Under the pieces are notes generated by a model, which saw only the letters and a program-made list of their open reading frames with translations, was not told the origin of the DNA and did no database searches. From Lathyrus oleraceus (Eukaryota; Streptophyta; Magnoliopsida; Fabales; Fabaceae), in contig NC_066585.1 of assembly GCF_024323335.1 (NCBI RefSeq), positions 345,283,846 to 345,347,845 of the forward strand: a DNA stretch of 64,000 nucleotides, in the 5' to 3' direction. Shown piece after piece: positions 23,150 through 35,607 of the stretch (the stretch's first letter is position 1; every line of letters starts with the position of its first letter). The position numbers and the translations under genes are program-made.

Positions 23150-23870
23150 TGGGGAGCACAGGTCGCTCCTCTGAGTGCACACATCTGATTAGATTCTCCG
23201 ACTCGGTGGGGAGATGCACTGCTGGGGGTGCTTTGCTGATCTGATACTCTGGAGACGACAGACGAAACCAAGTCAACTCTGGGGAGACTCTGTCTGAGGA
23301 ACATGCGAACTTTTCAACCGTGCTGGCGAATAGCATTGCTGCTGGAGAAAGGGTAAATCCTACCGGGGACAACTTCCACTGAATCCAATCCACTGAGGGA
23401 CTCCGCTAGGGGAAACAACCCAAGCTCACCTCTACTAGGGATAACTGCTAACCCATGAGCAGAATAAACTCTACTGGGGATAATTTTCACCGAACCTGAT
23501 CCACTCGGGGACTCACTGGGGAAAGCCATCGGCACAAACTCCGCTGGGGAGACCTGCTAGAGGAAAACATTCACAACCCTGATGGGTAAAGGCATTCACA
23601 ACCCTGCTGAGGATTACAGTACTTCACACCCGACTGCTGAGGAATAAACTACTCACTGATACCTCCGCTGGGGATACAACATCCTTCAGACTAGCTGGGG
23701 ACATACCAACTCTCGGGCCTGTTGGGGAAACATCCTCAACCCTTAGGAACAATCTACCCACCGACACTTCCACTGGGGACATGGCAACCTTCAGGCTTGC
23801 TGAGGAGACACCGATCTCGAATTTGCTAGGGAGATAACACTCTCCAACCCACTGGGGAGATACAACCTAT
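23150..23870 (-). repeat. PBS-complementary degenerate repeats, element 3 3' UTR
   Basis: On the plus strand the region reads as about 20 variants of ACTCCGCTGGGGA, such as CTCCTGCTGGGGAGC (23152), AACTCTGGGGAGACTC (23275), CTACTGGGGATAA (23472), CTCCGCTGGGGAGACC (23538), CTCCGCTGGGGATAC (23664) and CACTGGGGACATG (23770). On the element's own (minus) strand these are TCCCCAGCNGAGT-like, the complement of its PBS. Spacing is about 25-60 bp. No gene is visible. Confidence 0.65.
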
Positions 23871-24733
23871 TTGACATGGAACGCCCATCGATTCATCGAA
23901 CACTGGCATTCATCATCCAACCACAATGTCCACTTTCCACTTTTGAGAGATCCCAGACTCATCTGGTCTCTTCTGATCCATCACCTAATATTCTCGTCTC
24001 TTCTTTGCTTCGAGACAATTGATCTCCTCGGATCCGGGCAAACTCTCCAATCTTCAGACTTTGAAGAGTCTTCTTGATTACCCTCTAGGATCGTCGTCGC
24101 AATTCTTTCATCTCTTCACCGTTCTTTCTATCCCTTTCCCCCGATTGGACTCTACGGGGATCCTCTGTCAAAATGTTACCCATCACAAACTGCAAGTGAA
24201 TGAAGATATCTAACAGCACCTGCACAAGAGATCGTTAGATAAAAACGTGCCCCAAGCGTGCCAAAATTTCAACACCTAGGTCACTCAAACCTCCGAATAA
24301 GATTTCCAGATTTCAATCTTATAAACATGCATCGGAAGGGATCTCCATGCTTCAAAATGCAAATATTCTTATCAAAACTAAACGGATGTTTTCGCAATCA
24401 AAGCGGTAATGAAGACAAAAACAAAATTATTTGACTGAACATGCATTTATTGACTGAAAAAAAGGTGGCTCAGAACTGAGCAACATACAGGAAGCGATCC
24501 CTGAAAAGAGGTGATTGCGCACAAAAGGAAAAATCTATCCTAATGGCAATGTGAAACCGTAATCTCATCGGGTTCCAACTTGGTTACACCCCATATGTCC
24601 TCAAGACCTTCCGCACTTTCTGTCTTCCGAACAAGACGCTTCCGATCGATCTCTGTCGGGGATTATCCAAGTCATATCCAAAGTTCAAACGATCATGCTG
24701 GACGCAGTTGTTCGTTTCATTCCCTCTTTTGCC
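23871..24733 (-). other. Remaining 3' UTR of element 3
   Basis: About 860 bp between the hairpin pair and the motif-rich block. It is low in repeats, and I see no supported coding sequence on either strand. Confidence 0.4.
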
Positions 24734-24810
24734 TGGACCGCCCTTTCGGGTTTTCAGTCCACCGGGATACCCTTTTTTGCCCAAGCCGCCCTTGTGGGGT
24801 TTTCGACTTG
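24734..24810 (-). ncRNA. Two tandem hairpins after pol, element 3
   Basis: On the minus strand the first hairpin (24810-24782) has outer stem CAAG/CTTG and inner CCC/GGG. The second (24761-24734) has outer stem TGGAC/GTCCA and inner CCC-GAAA-GGG. Element 2 has TGGAT/ATCCA and TAAGTT/AACTTA in the same places, so pairs differ but pairing is kept. The pair starts about 20 bp after the pol stop. Confidence 0.5.
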
Positions 24811-24829
24811 CCGGGTGTACAAATTCTTT

Positions 24830-26817
24830 TCATTCATTATCCCTAACTTTTGCCCGAACCTTTTCCTTTTTTCCTTTGGTTCGCCGGGATGCCCATTTTT
24901 GCCTGGACTCTTTTATTCTTTTCGTCCAGCGGGTCTCTTTTACGAAGTATTTTTTAACTGCGTCCGCATTCACAAGGGATGGGAAATCCTCATCATTCGT
25001 GGTCGTCAACAACAAGGCTCCACCAGAGAAAACCTTCTTGACCACGAATGTACCTTCATAAATGTGTGTCCACTTGCCCCTACGATCGTTGAGGAGGAAG
25101 GATCCTTTTCAATACCAGCTCTCCCACGTGGTACGCACGAGGTCGCACTTTTCGGTCAACAACCCACTTCATTCACTGGGTACAACTGCCCCATGATAGG
25201 TAATTGCCAGTCTTTTTCCTCAGCCGGGCTCCCTTCATACCGAGTCCTTATCCATTCAGCCTTTTCTAATTTCTCATCCATCAGGACTCTCCACAATGGG
25301 ATCTAGACTTCAGTAGGTAATACCACTTCTATCCCATACACGAGCAAGCGCGGCGTTGCCCCAGTAGACGTACGCACCGAAGATCAATACCCAGGATACA
25401 AGCTTCGTACTCAGCCTCCATTGTTGGTGCATTCAAATGTTATCCGGGCAACAAAAGGAATGTGGGATCCCTTTGGCATAACCAAAGCGGTACTAACTCA
25501 TCCACATTAACCTCCCCCCATCAGACATCAGAATCCGTTCGGATTCAGGGTCAGGCCCCTCCTCCAGGATCGGTTCCTCAGAATCTTTCGATTTGAGCAC
25601 CTCGAGATATCCTTATCAGGGAACTCAAACTTCCTTGGTTGATAATCCTCAATGGGTTGCAGGGCGAGGTAATCGGACAATATACTCCCCATTTCCTTCT
25701 GAGAGGTGCCCTGAATATTGTGTTCGGTCAGAATCGTTTGCCCTCTCGCAACCCGTCCGGTCAATACTAGCTTCTCAAACGCATACTTGAGTGGATCCAT
25801 CTTGGACATCCACAAAGTGGTATGAACCAGCATATACTGTCTCAATCGGCGAGCAGCCTATGCCAAAGTACAACAAGTTTTCTCGAGCAGTGAATGTATT
25901 ATATCACAGTCGATAAACTTTTTGCTAAGGTAAATTGCATGCTCTTTTCGACCAGACTCGTCATGCTGACACAATACGCACCTCATAGACCCCTCGAGGG
26001 CTGTCAAGTACCAGATTTAACGACCGTCTCTCCACGGGAGGCATCAGAGTCAGAGGTTCCTGCAACTTATTCTTTTATCTTTCAATGCCCCTTGGCAATC
26101 ATTATCCACCTGACCGTTTGATCTCTTTTTTCGATTCAGGCATTTCTCGTATTGCTTTTTCTTCTTTATATCTTTTTTTTAGCAGGATCAACCTCGATTC
26201 CTCTTATCCGCTCACAATAAGCCTCAGCATTTTACCGGACAGCACTCCACAAGTGCACTGATTCGGACTCAACCTCAGTCTGAGTTGTCTCAATCCGGTC
26301 AAACCACTTGGCCAGACTTACCGGATGCCCCTCTTCTGCTCGGGACTTTGCTATCATGTCATCAACATAGAATTTGATTCCACGATGAATCATATCATGA
26401 AACAAAGTCACCATGGCTCTTTGATACATGGCACTGTCGCTCTGCTTCTCTAGAGGACAGTCTTCTCTCCATGGTAGCTTGTGCACAACGACATCGGTAT
26501 CTGACCCTGGCATATCCTGACACGACCAGGCGAAGGTATCCCCATGCTCTTTCAACAGGGCTACCATTTTACTCTCGACTCGCCTCTGAAGCGGCCCCAA
26601 TTTTCACTTCCTTTCTGACCTCGGCGGTGCCTGGAATAACAATCTTGAATCACTCCTCGTGCGGTTGAATCACCTCCTCCTCTTGTTTCAACGACCTGGC
26701 TAATCTTCCAGCAGATCACAATCTTCTTCGCCTTCTTCTTCGGCATGATAGATCGGATTGTCGAAGTCATACGGAGGTGCAACCGAATTGTTATCAATGA
26801 GATCAGGAGGATAGTCA
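24830..26817 (-). pseudogene. pol remnants with large internal deletions, element 3
   Basis: Reading from 26817 downwards: an acidic linker (DNPIYHAEEEGEEDCD), an RT start (GDTFAWSCQDMPGSDTD), then a jump from the finger region directly to YQRAMVTLFHDMIH and a YVDDMIAKS motif near 26355, so the core including the first catalytic Asp region is lost. Next, 25845-25528 encode the RT-linked RNase H/connection region (MRQYMLVHTTL, TGRVARGQTILTEHN). A short part of the second RNase H lies near 25400-25480 (IPFVAR, EYEA). The sequence then passes directly to the integrase C-terminal tail near 25350, which ends in VKKYFVKETRW and a lysine/arginine-rich tail with its stop at 24830. The integrase finger and catalytic core are absent. 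Confidence 0.85.
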
Positions 26818-27076
26818 CTTTTGAGGTCGGAACAAGACAAATCAAAAGGAAAGAAAAATGAAAATAAACATTGCCATTTTTATTTTTTCCATTTTTAAAC
26901 TGCAAAAATAAATGAAAGACAGGGAACACCGCTTCTAATCACAAAAACATCCATTTATTAATGATGCAAAAATGTTGCAAAATGAAACACATGAGATGGC
27001 CCTTACAATGGACCATTACGTTTCGGGCAAAACGTATGGCTTTCATGCAAACAGAATTGAAAAACAGAAATACTAC
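26818..27076 (-). other. Putative intron between gag-pro and pol, element 3
   Basis: On the minus strand the donor is GAAGA|GTAGT, with the gag stop TAG inside it (27073-27075). The proposed acceptor is CTCAAAAG|TGAC at 26818/26817, after a T-rich stretch. Length is 259 bp. Joining gives an in-frame passage into the DYPPDLIDNN linker of pol, the equivalent of the LDPIDNN linker of element 2. Confidence 0.55.
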
Positions 27077-28389
27077 TCTTCATGATGAGTGACAGTGATG
27101 ATCTTTGAGGCCTTCCAGTTCCCTGGTACGCACGATCTTATCCACGAATCAAGCTCGCAGTCACTGTCAATCTCTTCACCCACTGTACAGGCGTTACCTG
27201 GATCCAACATTCCGGCACTAACGAATGTGAACGGTTGACGACGTCCTCTGTTTTGTCTAGACGACTCTTGGTCTGGCTGATAGCCAATCCCGAACATATC
27301 CGCTTTCACCACAATGTCTATGATCTTTCCCCAGCCTAGGGCTTCTCCGTTCTTCACCACTTCCATGGCCTGTTTGTAAGAAGAAATGGACAGCTTCTTC
27401 TCTTTCTCAGCAAGAATGGCATCCTTTACCTTGACGGTTTTAATTGCCTGACTTAGTGTTTCAAATTTTTCACCGTCCATTTCTACTTCCATCATTCTCT
27501 GGATCGTTTCCCCCATCACTACATACCCATTTGTGGCGACGACCTCACAACAGTTATCAACACTAGGGAAAGCTCCTCTCTTCATCAGATGTTTTGGGAC
27601 CACAGACACTGAAGTTTTTAACTGACCCCCCTCGGTCACCTCTGTTCCTCTCTTGTCCTTTGACATCACCTTCACCTCTACAGGACCATGCACGGGGTTA
27701 GCGTTAACATTCAGTGTTGGCGCCAAACTGATGGCCTTAGAATCCACCATGTCTTGGACGACATGCTTAAAAGCTCTACAACCCTCAATGTTATATCCCG
27801 GTGCCCCATAATGGAACTCGCACCTGGCATTCTCATCGTAGTTTGTAGGCCTCCGATGCAGTTCTACAGGAACCAATATCCTTGGCCGAACTAACCCAAG
27901 ATCCCTCAACCTCTTGAACAAAAGGGTATAAGTCACGGGTGGCTTATCAAACTAACGATCCGTCGTCCCCTTCTTCATTTGGCCCTTAGCTTTCCGTGCT
28001 TTTTGTTGAGGTAGCGGTTGTTGCTGTTGTACAGGTGGATTACCAACAGGAGTGGTTACAGTGGCAGCATAAGGGTGGTAACGATCCTTACCGCGTTCTT
28101 CTCGGGCAGGCACACCACCTGATTCAACCTCCTTCTTGAGCTGACCATTGCCCGAGGGCTTCTTTACTACGGATGACGGAGCCTTTCCCTGAACTTTCTC
28201 CTTTATCATCCAGCCTTCAATGCTTTCCAACCTCTCAGCCATTGCTTTCTGCCCCAAGGCGAGCCCTTGCACGACTTTGAACAATTCCCTCATCATCTCT
28301 TTCAATTCGAGAATGTCGGCGTTGGGTGGATCCATTAGCTTGGACTTGTCGGGTCTGGCAGGACGTCTGAGCGGGAGAGCTATGCGCAC
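27073..28389 (-). pseudogene. gag-pro remnant, element 3 (gag core deleted)
   Basis: 28389-27952 carries the gag N-terminal helix (LKEMMRELFKVVQG) and then directly the basic, Gln-rich linker (VKKPSGNGQLKKE, PPVQQQQ). The about 300-residue gag core seen in element 2 (34090-34600) is missing. A stop separates it from 27936-27073, which has the zinc-binding-like block CEFHYGAPGYNIEGC, a region with KKLSISSYKQAMEVV and GEALGWGKIIDIVVKADMFG, and an acidic tail ending at the intron donor. I see no D-(T/S)-G protease motif. It could not form particles on its own. Confidence 0.82.
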
Positions 28390-29427
28390 TGGTTAGATAT
28401 TAACACCTACAAAACAGAAAACAGGTTAATATGACTCACACATGCAATGTCTATCCGTACTAGGAATATTCTGTCCTTTGATTCTGGCTTCATTGAGGCG
28501 GATAATATTTCATCAACAATATTCTGACATCCGGATGTCTCTCGACCAGAATCTTAATCAAAAAATGGACCCTGAGTACGGATAGACATGGGTTAAATGC
28601 AGATGAATGCGAAATGGGAATGATGCAAATGCATGCAGGCAGGTCACTGTACCATCTTCCAAGGCATCTGAGGATCAACTGTGCCGGACCGGTCTCTGAA
28701 CTGATTACAATCATCTGAGGGCCCGAGTAACCATAAATCCAACCTGGGGAGTTCCGAAATAAACGGAACCGGGGAATATATCACCATCATCGACGAAATC
28801 CACTGAACGGATGACAACCAGATCCTCTGAACAAGTGTCCTCAAATTCAACCCAGGGATCCGAAATAAACGGAACCCGCCGATAGATATCACGGATAGAA
28901 CTTCGGCGTCAGAGATAGATATCCATAAGTCCATCTGAACCATAGTCACCATCTGTACCTGCAAATGATCATTCCCTCTCCACTCACGGGTGTCATCTAG
29001 GCCAGGGTAAGGTCAAGAGAAACGCAGGATAAACAACCCTTTCATAGAATATCATCATGTGCACACCCGATGTATGCACCGATAATACCCCATCAGGATC
29101 TGAACTGCTCGTGATATCAAGTTCCGCTAAGTGGCGCAATACCACCCGCTTCCCAAGAATCACTCTATTCCTAGGTGTCCTAAAGTTCACTCATAGCCTG
29201 GGTATTGGGCCTTTTACCTCTTGTAACTCCCACCCCACAGAGAAACAGACAACCAGCCAGCACAGATGAAAATATGATGAATGCAAACATAAATGCAAAT
29301 ATAAATGCAAACATACACAAATAAATGCAATCATTGAAACAGCAAAAGCAACCAAACCCTATCCTAGAGAGCGCTAGGAGAGACTCGCTTAGGGAAAATG
29401 GACCAACAAGAGGTCAACTTCTCTACA
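28390..29427 (-). other. Leader between PBS and gag, element 3
   Basis: About 1.04 kb without recognisable genes. ORF1, present in element 2 between the PBS and gag, is absent here. Several words recur loosely (CCGAAATAAACGGAACC near 28755 and 28870), but I see no clear array. Confidence 0.5.
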
Positions 29428-29446
29428 GTCCCTAGCAGAGTCGCCA
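29428..29446 (-). promoter_or_regulatory. Primer binding site, element 3
   Basis: On the minus strand TGGCGACTCTGCTAGGGAC starts two bases after the 5' LTR end. It differs from element 2's site by one base (A for G at position 15). It fixes the element's orientation. Confidence 0.88.
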
Positions 29447-29448
29447 GC

Positions 29449-32400
29449 TGTCGCATTACGCGAAAAACCGGCGGGAAAACGAAACAACAGAGCCGCCACC
29501 GTGCGTTATTTATCCCAAAAGAGGGAAAGGAAATGCTCGAAGTAAACCTGGAAAAGACATGGTCTCGCGACCAGAGAGAGATGGGATCGGGAGTCGGTTA
29601 TGCGAAGGGAAGGTATTAGCACCCCTACGCATCCGTCGTACTCGACGGGATCCACGCTCAAAAGAAAGGATAAAGGTTGCTAAAAACTGCTCACACACTG
29701 CACAAGGCTGGAAGGAAACACAGAACGACAAAAGAAACGGGACTCGGCAGGATATCGCATCCTGGGCCTACGTAGTCTGTCAGGCACAGACATCAGAGTT
29801 GACGTAGTTCGGGACAAGGGGAAACGTGCTCGCTAGGATGTCGCATCCTATGCATACGTATCTTCTCTAACCAGAGAAGAATCAGAGCACTTGTAGCTCG
29901 GCTAACACACGCCAAACAAAACACAAACAGGAAACCGACTGCCAATCACTGGGCTTACGTCAGACTCCACACAAAATAGGAAAACATGGAAACCGAATGC
30001 CAATCGCTGGACTTACATCAGACACCGAACCAACAAACACACACTGGAAACCAACTGCCAATCGCTGGACTTATGTCAGACTCTAACAAACAAACAAGAC
30101 ACAAGAAACCAACTGCCAATCGTTGGACTTATGTCAGACTCCAACACACACAAAAGGGTTGAAAAAGAAAAAGGGCGCCCGGAGAGATCAACTCATCTCC
30201 TGCCCACATACCTCATCTGGTATGAGGATCAGGGCGACGTAGTTCCCCTAAACAGGGAAAGAACTTCTAACCTAACCAGAGACAAAGGGAGACACAAACT
30301 ACTAGGGAGACTACGACTCGAGCCTAGAAGTTGTCATGCATACGATCCCTATGTTAAGGTTTCTATCCTAACTTGCACAAGAAGCAAGCTAGCCTAAACA
30401 GCACAATCAATCACAAGCACAAAATCAAGCACACACACTATATACAAACAGATGGGCTCATACAAGGCTAGGCTTTAGTCAAGGGGTCATGTCAACCTCG
30501 ACAAACAAGCCACTGGAATGGGGTATGATTAGCTCTTAACCCTAACATTGAGAGTTAGTGTGAAGCAGATGAAAGGGGAAGTGAGGGTAAGACCTCACAG
30601 CTCCTATCTCTGGCCTGGGAGAGCTTCAGACAAATGAAAGTGTGGGAGTTCAAAATGTAGGAACTTTTCTCCACAAATGACTGACACAACATGATCTTGG
30701 GTTATTATCCACAATGTATCAACGCAATGGTGTGAGCAAGGTGAATGACACAACTGAATAGCAGGGGATGGATTGCACATCCCTTGTATCTGCCAATGCC
30801 TCTTCACTTAGGAGGTCTTTGAATATACAAGGCACAAAGATAAACAATCACAAGCATTGCCTCTTAAGGAGGACTTCAGACAGGTGCCTTCCCACATAAC
30901 AGGACAGGTCTTCCAGACTACATGAAGATTAGGGATTATACCTAAGTGGTTAAGCAACCAAGCAAAGCAAAGTTCAAATGAACTTAAAGCAACTTAAGTA
31001 CCTGTGGAAACAACTAAACAAATCAGTACAATACTCAGACAAACAGACAACAGTCAATAAGCAACTAACAATCCCAATGTACAAAATGTGTAAGCCATAA
31101 GGAAAACTCAAATGAGTTAGCATCAACCTACAAAACACACAAGTGTTAGTAATCAAAAGCAAACATCAATATTCACATGATGAAGCATCATCAACCATGG
31201 AACTTGGAGGCTTAAACCTGAAATCAAAGCTCACATGTAAGCAACAAACCACTAGGTCAAAGCCTAGGGTCAAAGATGGAGAAAAAATTCAAAACAGGGG
31301 CTGAAATTTAACACAAAGCAACTTCAAACACATATTGACATATTCCAAAAGGCTCACATCAAAATCAATCACCAAAAGCATTTCATGATCAAGTGAAATC
31401 AAAGGCAATTTCAAAGCTCATATGTGATCATCATGAATGAAAAATCCAAATCAAAACAGAAATGATTCAAATAAATCTGGAAAAATTCATGAACATTCAA
31501 GACATCTATCATGATCAACATACAAAAAATCAGAAGCATTGGACATCATTTGTCATGGAAATTAAATGGCACAAGTTAGACAATCAAAGGTGTGACACAA
31601 ATTGTTACACTAAGTTAGCACATGCATAAAACAGAAATGTTAATTGAGAAAAATGTCAAACTAAAACCAAAATGTCCAGCAATGTGTCTAAAATCATCAT
31701 GAAAAATTTCAAGTTCATTGGATTAAAATCAAGCATTTCACAAAGGAAAGAGTAAGGCAAGGTCACAAATGCACATGTGTTCAATAAACCTAGAGCAAAT
31801 AAATTTCCAGCCAGGCACAATGTGCAAATTCATGATCATAAAAAACTAGACAAAATAAGGAACATTTTGCAAAAAATTGGAGATGAATTGGATCATTTTT
31901 CAATTTATTATGATTTTTCTAAATTGGAAGAAAAATTAAAATCAAAGCATGGCAAAGTGGAGGGAAAAGATGAAAATATGAAAGCATTATTGAAAATCAG
32001 CGCTCAGCAGGGATCGAAACCTGTACAAATTCAAATTGAGCGCGCCAGCACAAAACCCTAACAGAGCTAGGAGTCGACGCAAGGCCATCTACGGTCGACG
32101 CAAGGCTGTCGAACGGTCGACGCAACATTGTTGTATGGTCGACGCATGGCTGAAGATCTTCATCTTCTTCATGATGAAGAAGATGAACAGTGCGCGAGCT
32201 TCAACGTTTTTTCAGAATTTTTTCCAGAACTCAAAAATAAATACATCATCATGAAGCTCTTGCAATGGAGAGCAAAGATCAACAAACATTTAAGCACAAA
32301 TCATCCAGAATAGAGAGAATCAAGCAAGAACATTCATGGATGTAAAACTTTAAACACTCATATCTGGCTCAATAATGCACCAATTCACACGATTTTTAGA

Positions 32401-33839
32401 TCAGAATCACCAGAAGAACAAGATCTACCAGAATATATACATGAATTTAAGAATTAAGAGATTCGAAAACTGAACCTCTTGAAGAGCAGTTCTTGATTTT
32501 GCATGATCCACAGCTTGTAAGTATCCAAATCCACTCTACAATGGTTGAAATGATGTTTGGTGAAGAAAAGGAAGCTTGTACACGTGTAGATCTAGCTTAA
32601 TCTTGACTTTCCATTTTCAACTTCATGAGCTTGCTATGCATCATTCTTGCACGAATTCTTCAACAGATACTTGATCTGCACTAAATCAATGCTAGGGAAC
32701 AAGAATATGAAGTAATATTGCAATGCTATTTGGAAGAAAATGGAATTATGAATGAGAGAAAAATTTGAAGTGAGAGAGAATTTGGATCTTGAAAATGTGA
32801 ATTGTGATTAACCCCCCTCAATTCTGTTATGATTAGAGTATTTATATGCTTTCCTAATCACTTTGCTAATCCATAATTAGTTTGGTTAAGTGAAATGAGG
32901 TGTTTTGCAAAAAATCAATTTTGCATGGTGCATGTAGCAATTGCACGTGAACAGTACCAATTGCTTCATCATTTTCACTTAAAATCATTTTTTAAAACCA
33001 ATGGCAATGGTAGAAAGTCCATACAATGCACCATTTTTGAATTTTATAATTTCCCTCCAAAAAACCATGGATTAACAAGTGATCATGTGATAACAATTCA
33101 TGTAATGTGATGCATGATTTGGAAATTAGAGGTCAAGAGGAGAATATTGCAAAAAGAACCACTCATTTTGGAGCTTTGGTTGAAAAGTTATGCTCATTTG
33201 AATTTTCAAACACACTTTGCCATGATTGGATCATATCTCCTCAACCACACATTAGAAATTCATGATCTTGGACTTTTTGGAAAGGGGAGAGAAAGATCTT
33301 CAAATTTCATGTTGGACAAAATCTCATTTGAAGCTTTATTGATGATGTAATCTTGAGTTGAAGTTGGTCTAAAACCTTTCCATTTTTGGAAAGTTCAAAT
33401 TACAGGTCACTTGCTATTTTGGGAAAGTCTTGATCTGACTTCAAATTCTTCAATGTGAGTGTTTGAAATGCCAAATGAGACTTTTTTGAACATGAATGAA
33501 GCATCTCTAACCACTTCCCACCTCCAAATCCACAGTTGACTTTGCAGTTGACTTCTGTTGACTTTTTTGGGCCTCAGATGAATTGCACATGCACTGATGA
33601 GTTCTGAGCCTTCAACACCTGGCCAAATTGCTTCCAAATGATCCTTGGGTCATATAAACTCAATGGCGCCACCCTAGGGCTTTGATCTCATGGAGAATGC
33701 TCTTGTTGCCTTGCACAGTTGAATCTCTTGACCAGTCTTGCTTGATGACATGTAATGGACTATGCAATGCTAATGCAATCCTAATGACCTAAAAATGAAA
33801 TGTATATACAAATGGGAGGTGCAAATTTGAGGTGCTACA
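29449..33839 (-). repeat. 5' LTR of element 3
   Basis: 4391 bp, ending (plus-strand right end) in GGTGCTACA at 33839, followed by the duplication GTTGT. The minus-strand TATA box is at 32839-32846. It is nearly identical to 16967-21338. Confidence 0.95.
32839..32846 (-). promoter_or_regulatory. TATA box in element 3 5' LTR
   Basis: TATAAATA on the minus strand, the same as at 20338 in the other LTR. In this LTR it would drive the element transcript towards the PBS at 29446. Confidence 0.55.
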
Positions 33840-33844
33840 GTTGT
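33840..33844. repeat. Target-site duplication GTTGT, right copy (element 3)
   Basis: It directly follows the LTR end at 33839 and matches 16962-16966 exactly. Confidence 0.92.
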
Positions 33845-35607
33845 GGCTGATCATCCCGCTGGAGAGGCTAATGGACCCAATGGACCGGGGCCTATCCCAA
33901 TCCCACATGGCAACCTTGGTCAACAACCCATCCATGATGATCAGGAGGATCAATTCCCCCTGCTTCAGGGGGACTTTGGCATGGGCCGTGGTATGGACCC
34001 TATGTTTCGGAGACTGGAAGAGAGGTTGAAAGCTGTGGAAGGGCAGAATGCTCTTGGTGTGGATGTTGCTGACTTGGGGCTGGTCCCGGGCGTGAGAGTT
34101 CCGCCAAAATTCAAAGTCCCCGTGTTTGATAAGTACATTGGAAACTCTTGCCCGAAGACTCATGTACAAGCTTACTTCCGCAAGATGATCACGTATTCTG
34201 ATGATGAGAAGCTGCTCATGTACTTCTTCCAGGACATCCTAGCTGGGGTATCCTTGGAGTGGTATATGAGGCTGGACAGAGCCCATATTCGCTGCTGGAG
34301 AGACTTGGTTGAGGCCTTTGTAAAGCAATATCAGTACAATACGGATATGTCACCTGACAGGACTCAGCTCCAGAATCTGTCTCTCAAGAGCAACGAGTGC
34401 TTCAAAGAGTATGCTCAACGCTGGAGAGAGTTGGCTTCCCGTGTTCAGCCTCCGATGTTGGAAAAAGAGATGGCCAACATGTTTATGAACACACTGCCTG
34501 GATCTTATTTGGAGCGTCTGCTGGGTTGCAACGCCTCGAATTTTGCTGATGTGGTCTCTACCGGTGAGAGGGTGGAGAACTACTTGAAGATATGTAAGAT
34601 CCAAAATGGGGTTGGATCATCTTCGGGGTCAAAGAAGCCGTTCTCAGGAGGACAGAAGAGGAGAGAAGGGGATGCAAATGCCATATCTTCTTATCAGAAC
34701 AGGGGTAACCGGAGGAATAACTTTCAGAATTACCATCAACAACATTATGTTGCAGCTGTGACCATTCTGGCTGCAGCACCAGTGCAACAACAACAACCTC
34801 AACGTCAACAAAATCAATACCAACAATAACAGGGTAACAGACATGCTTATCAACAGAGACAAAGGATGATGGATAGGCGTTTCGACACTCTTCCGATGTC
34901 GTACGCCTAGTTGCTTCCCAACCTTCAACATTTGCAACTTGTGCAGTTACGCACTTTGGCTCCTCCCGTTGGCAGGCTTCCAGTGAGTTATGACGCCAAT
35001 GCTAGGTGTAATTTCCACTCTGGGGCACCTGGCCACACTATCGAGAACTTCAGAGCTTTTAAGCACGTAGTTCAGGACCTTATCGATTCAAAGGCCATTA
35101 ACTTTGTGCCGGCTCCTAATGTTGTCAACAATCCTATGCCGCAGCATGGTAGAGAAAATGTTAACATGGTTGAAGGAGAAGCCAAACTAGTCAAGGAGGT
35201 GTTGAAGCTGAAGACTCTGCTGTTAGAAATCAAAGAATATTTTCTGAAGGCATATGTTTTCCCCGGCTGTGGGAGCGGTTGTTTGGGTTGTGTTGCACAG
35301 AGTGGGGTTGTGTGAAGCTGCAGCGGGGTATCCAGGCCTTGCTTGACAATGGTGTCCTTCAAGCCGAAGACTTGTCTGCCCAAAAGTCTATTTAAGGGGT
35401 TGTTGAAGAGGTGTTTGAGAATGCAGATATTAATCCCCTCTTTCCTGCCAGTGCTGGCATCATTCAGTATGGCCAGATCTCTGCAATCAGCGAAGAAGAT
35501 GAGGATAGTGATTGCGACATTGACAATTGGGTGCGTCCAAGGGTCCCGGGTGAAGTTCTCCGCAACTGGTCTTCTGAAGAGATTATCCAAGTCACTCTTC
35601 TTAAAGA
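33845..35607 (+). pseudogene. gag(-pro), main part, element 2
   Basis: This continues the gag frame cut by element 3. A Pro/Gly/Asn-rich linker is followed by a helix RRLEERLKAVEGQ. Next is the retrotransposon gag core (about 34090-34600: VRVPPKFKVPVFDKYIGNSC, DILAGVSLEWYMRLD, FVKQYQYNTDMSPDRTQLQ) and a basic, Gln-rich tail (QQQQPQRQQNQYQQ). A TAA at 34827-34829 and a TAG near 34907 break it. A zinc-binding-like block CNFHSGAPGHTIENF follows near 35010, then further breaks. The final open piece 35411-35607 has the acidic run SEEDEDSDCDIDNW and ends at the intron donor. I cannot see a D-(T/S)-G protease motif; it is deleted or unrecognisable. Confidence 0.88.

Larger units (their letters stand above)
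16967..33839 (-). mobile_element. Element 3: Ogre-related retrotransposon, deletion derivative
   Basis: This is a complete 16.87-kb insertion in element 2's gag, on the minus strand, bounded by two LTRs of 4372 and 4391 bp and a perfect GTTGT duplication. The 5' LTR is the right-hand copy, with the PBS next to it at 29428-29446; the 3' LTR is the left-hand copy, next to the polypurine tract at 21339. The interior keeps only pieces of gag, RT, RNase H and the integrase tail, and has no ORF1. In 300 bases compared (17001-17300 against 29483-29780) the LTRs differ at 6 sites, about 2%, so it is the younger insertion relative to element 2. It is not autonomous. Confidence 0.95.

Noticed and set aside
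24695..25306. 203-residue plus-strand frame rich in Phe and Pro
   Set aside because: Antisense shadow of element 3's pol tail and hairpin region, which reads on the minus strand.
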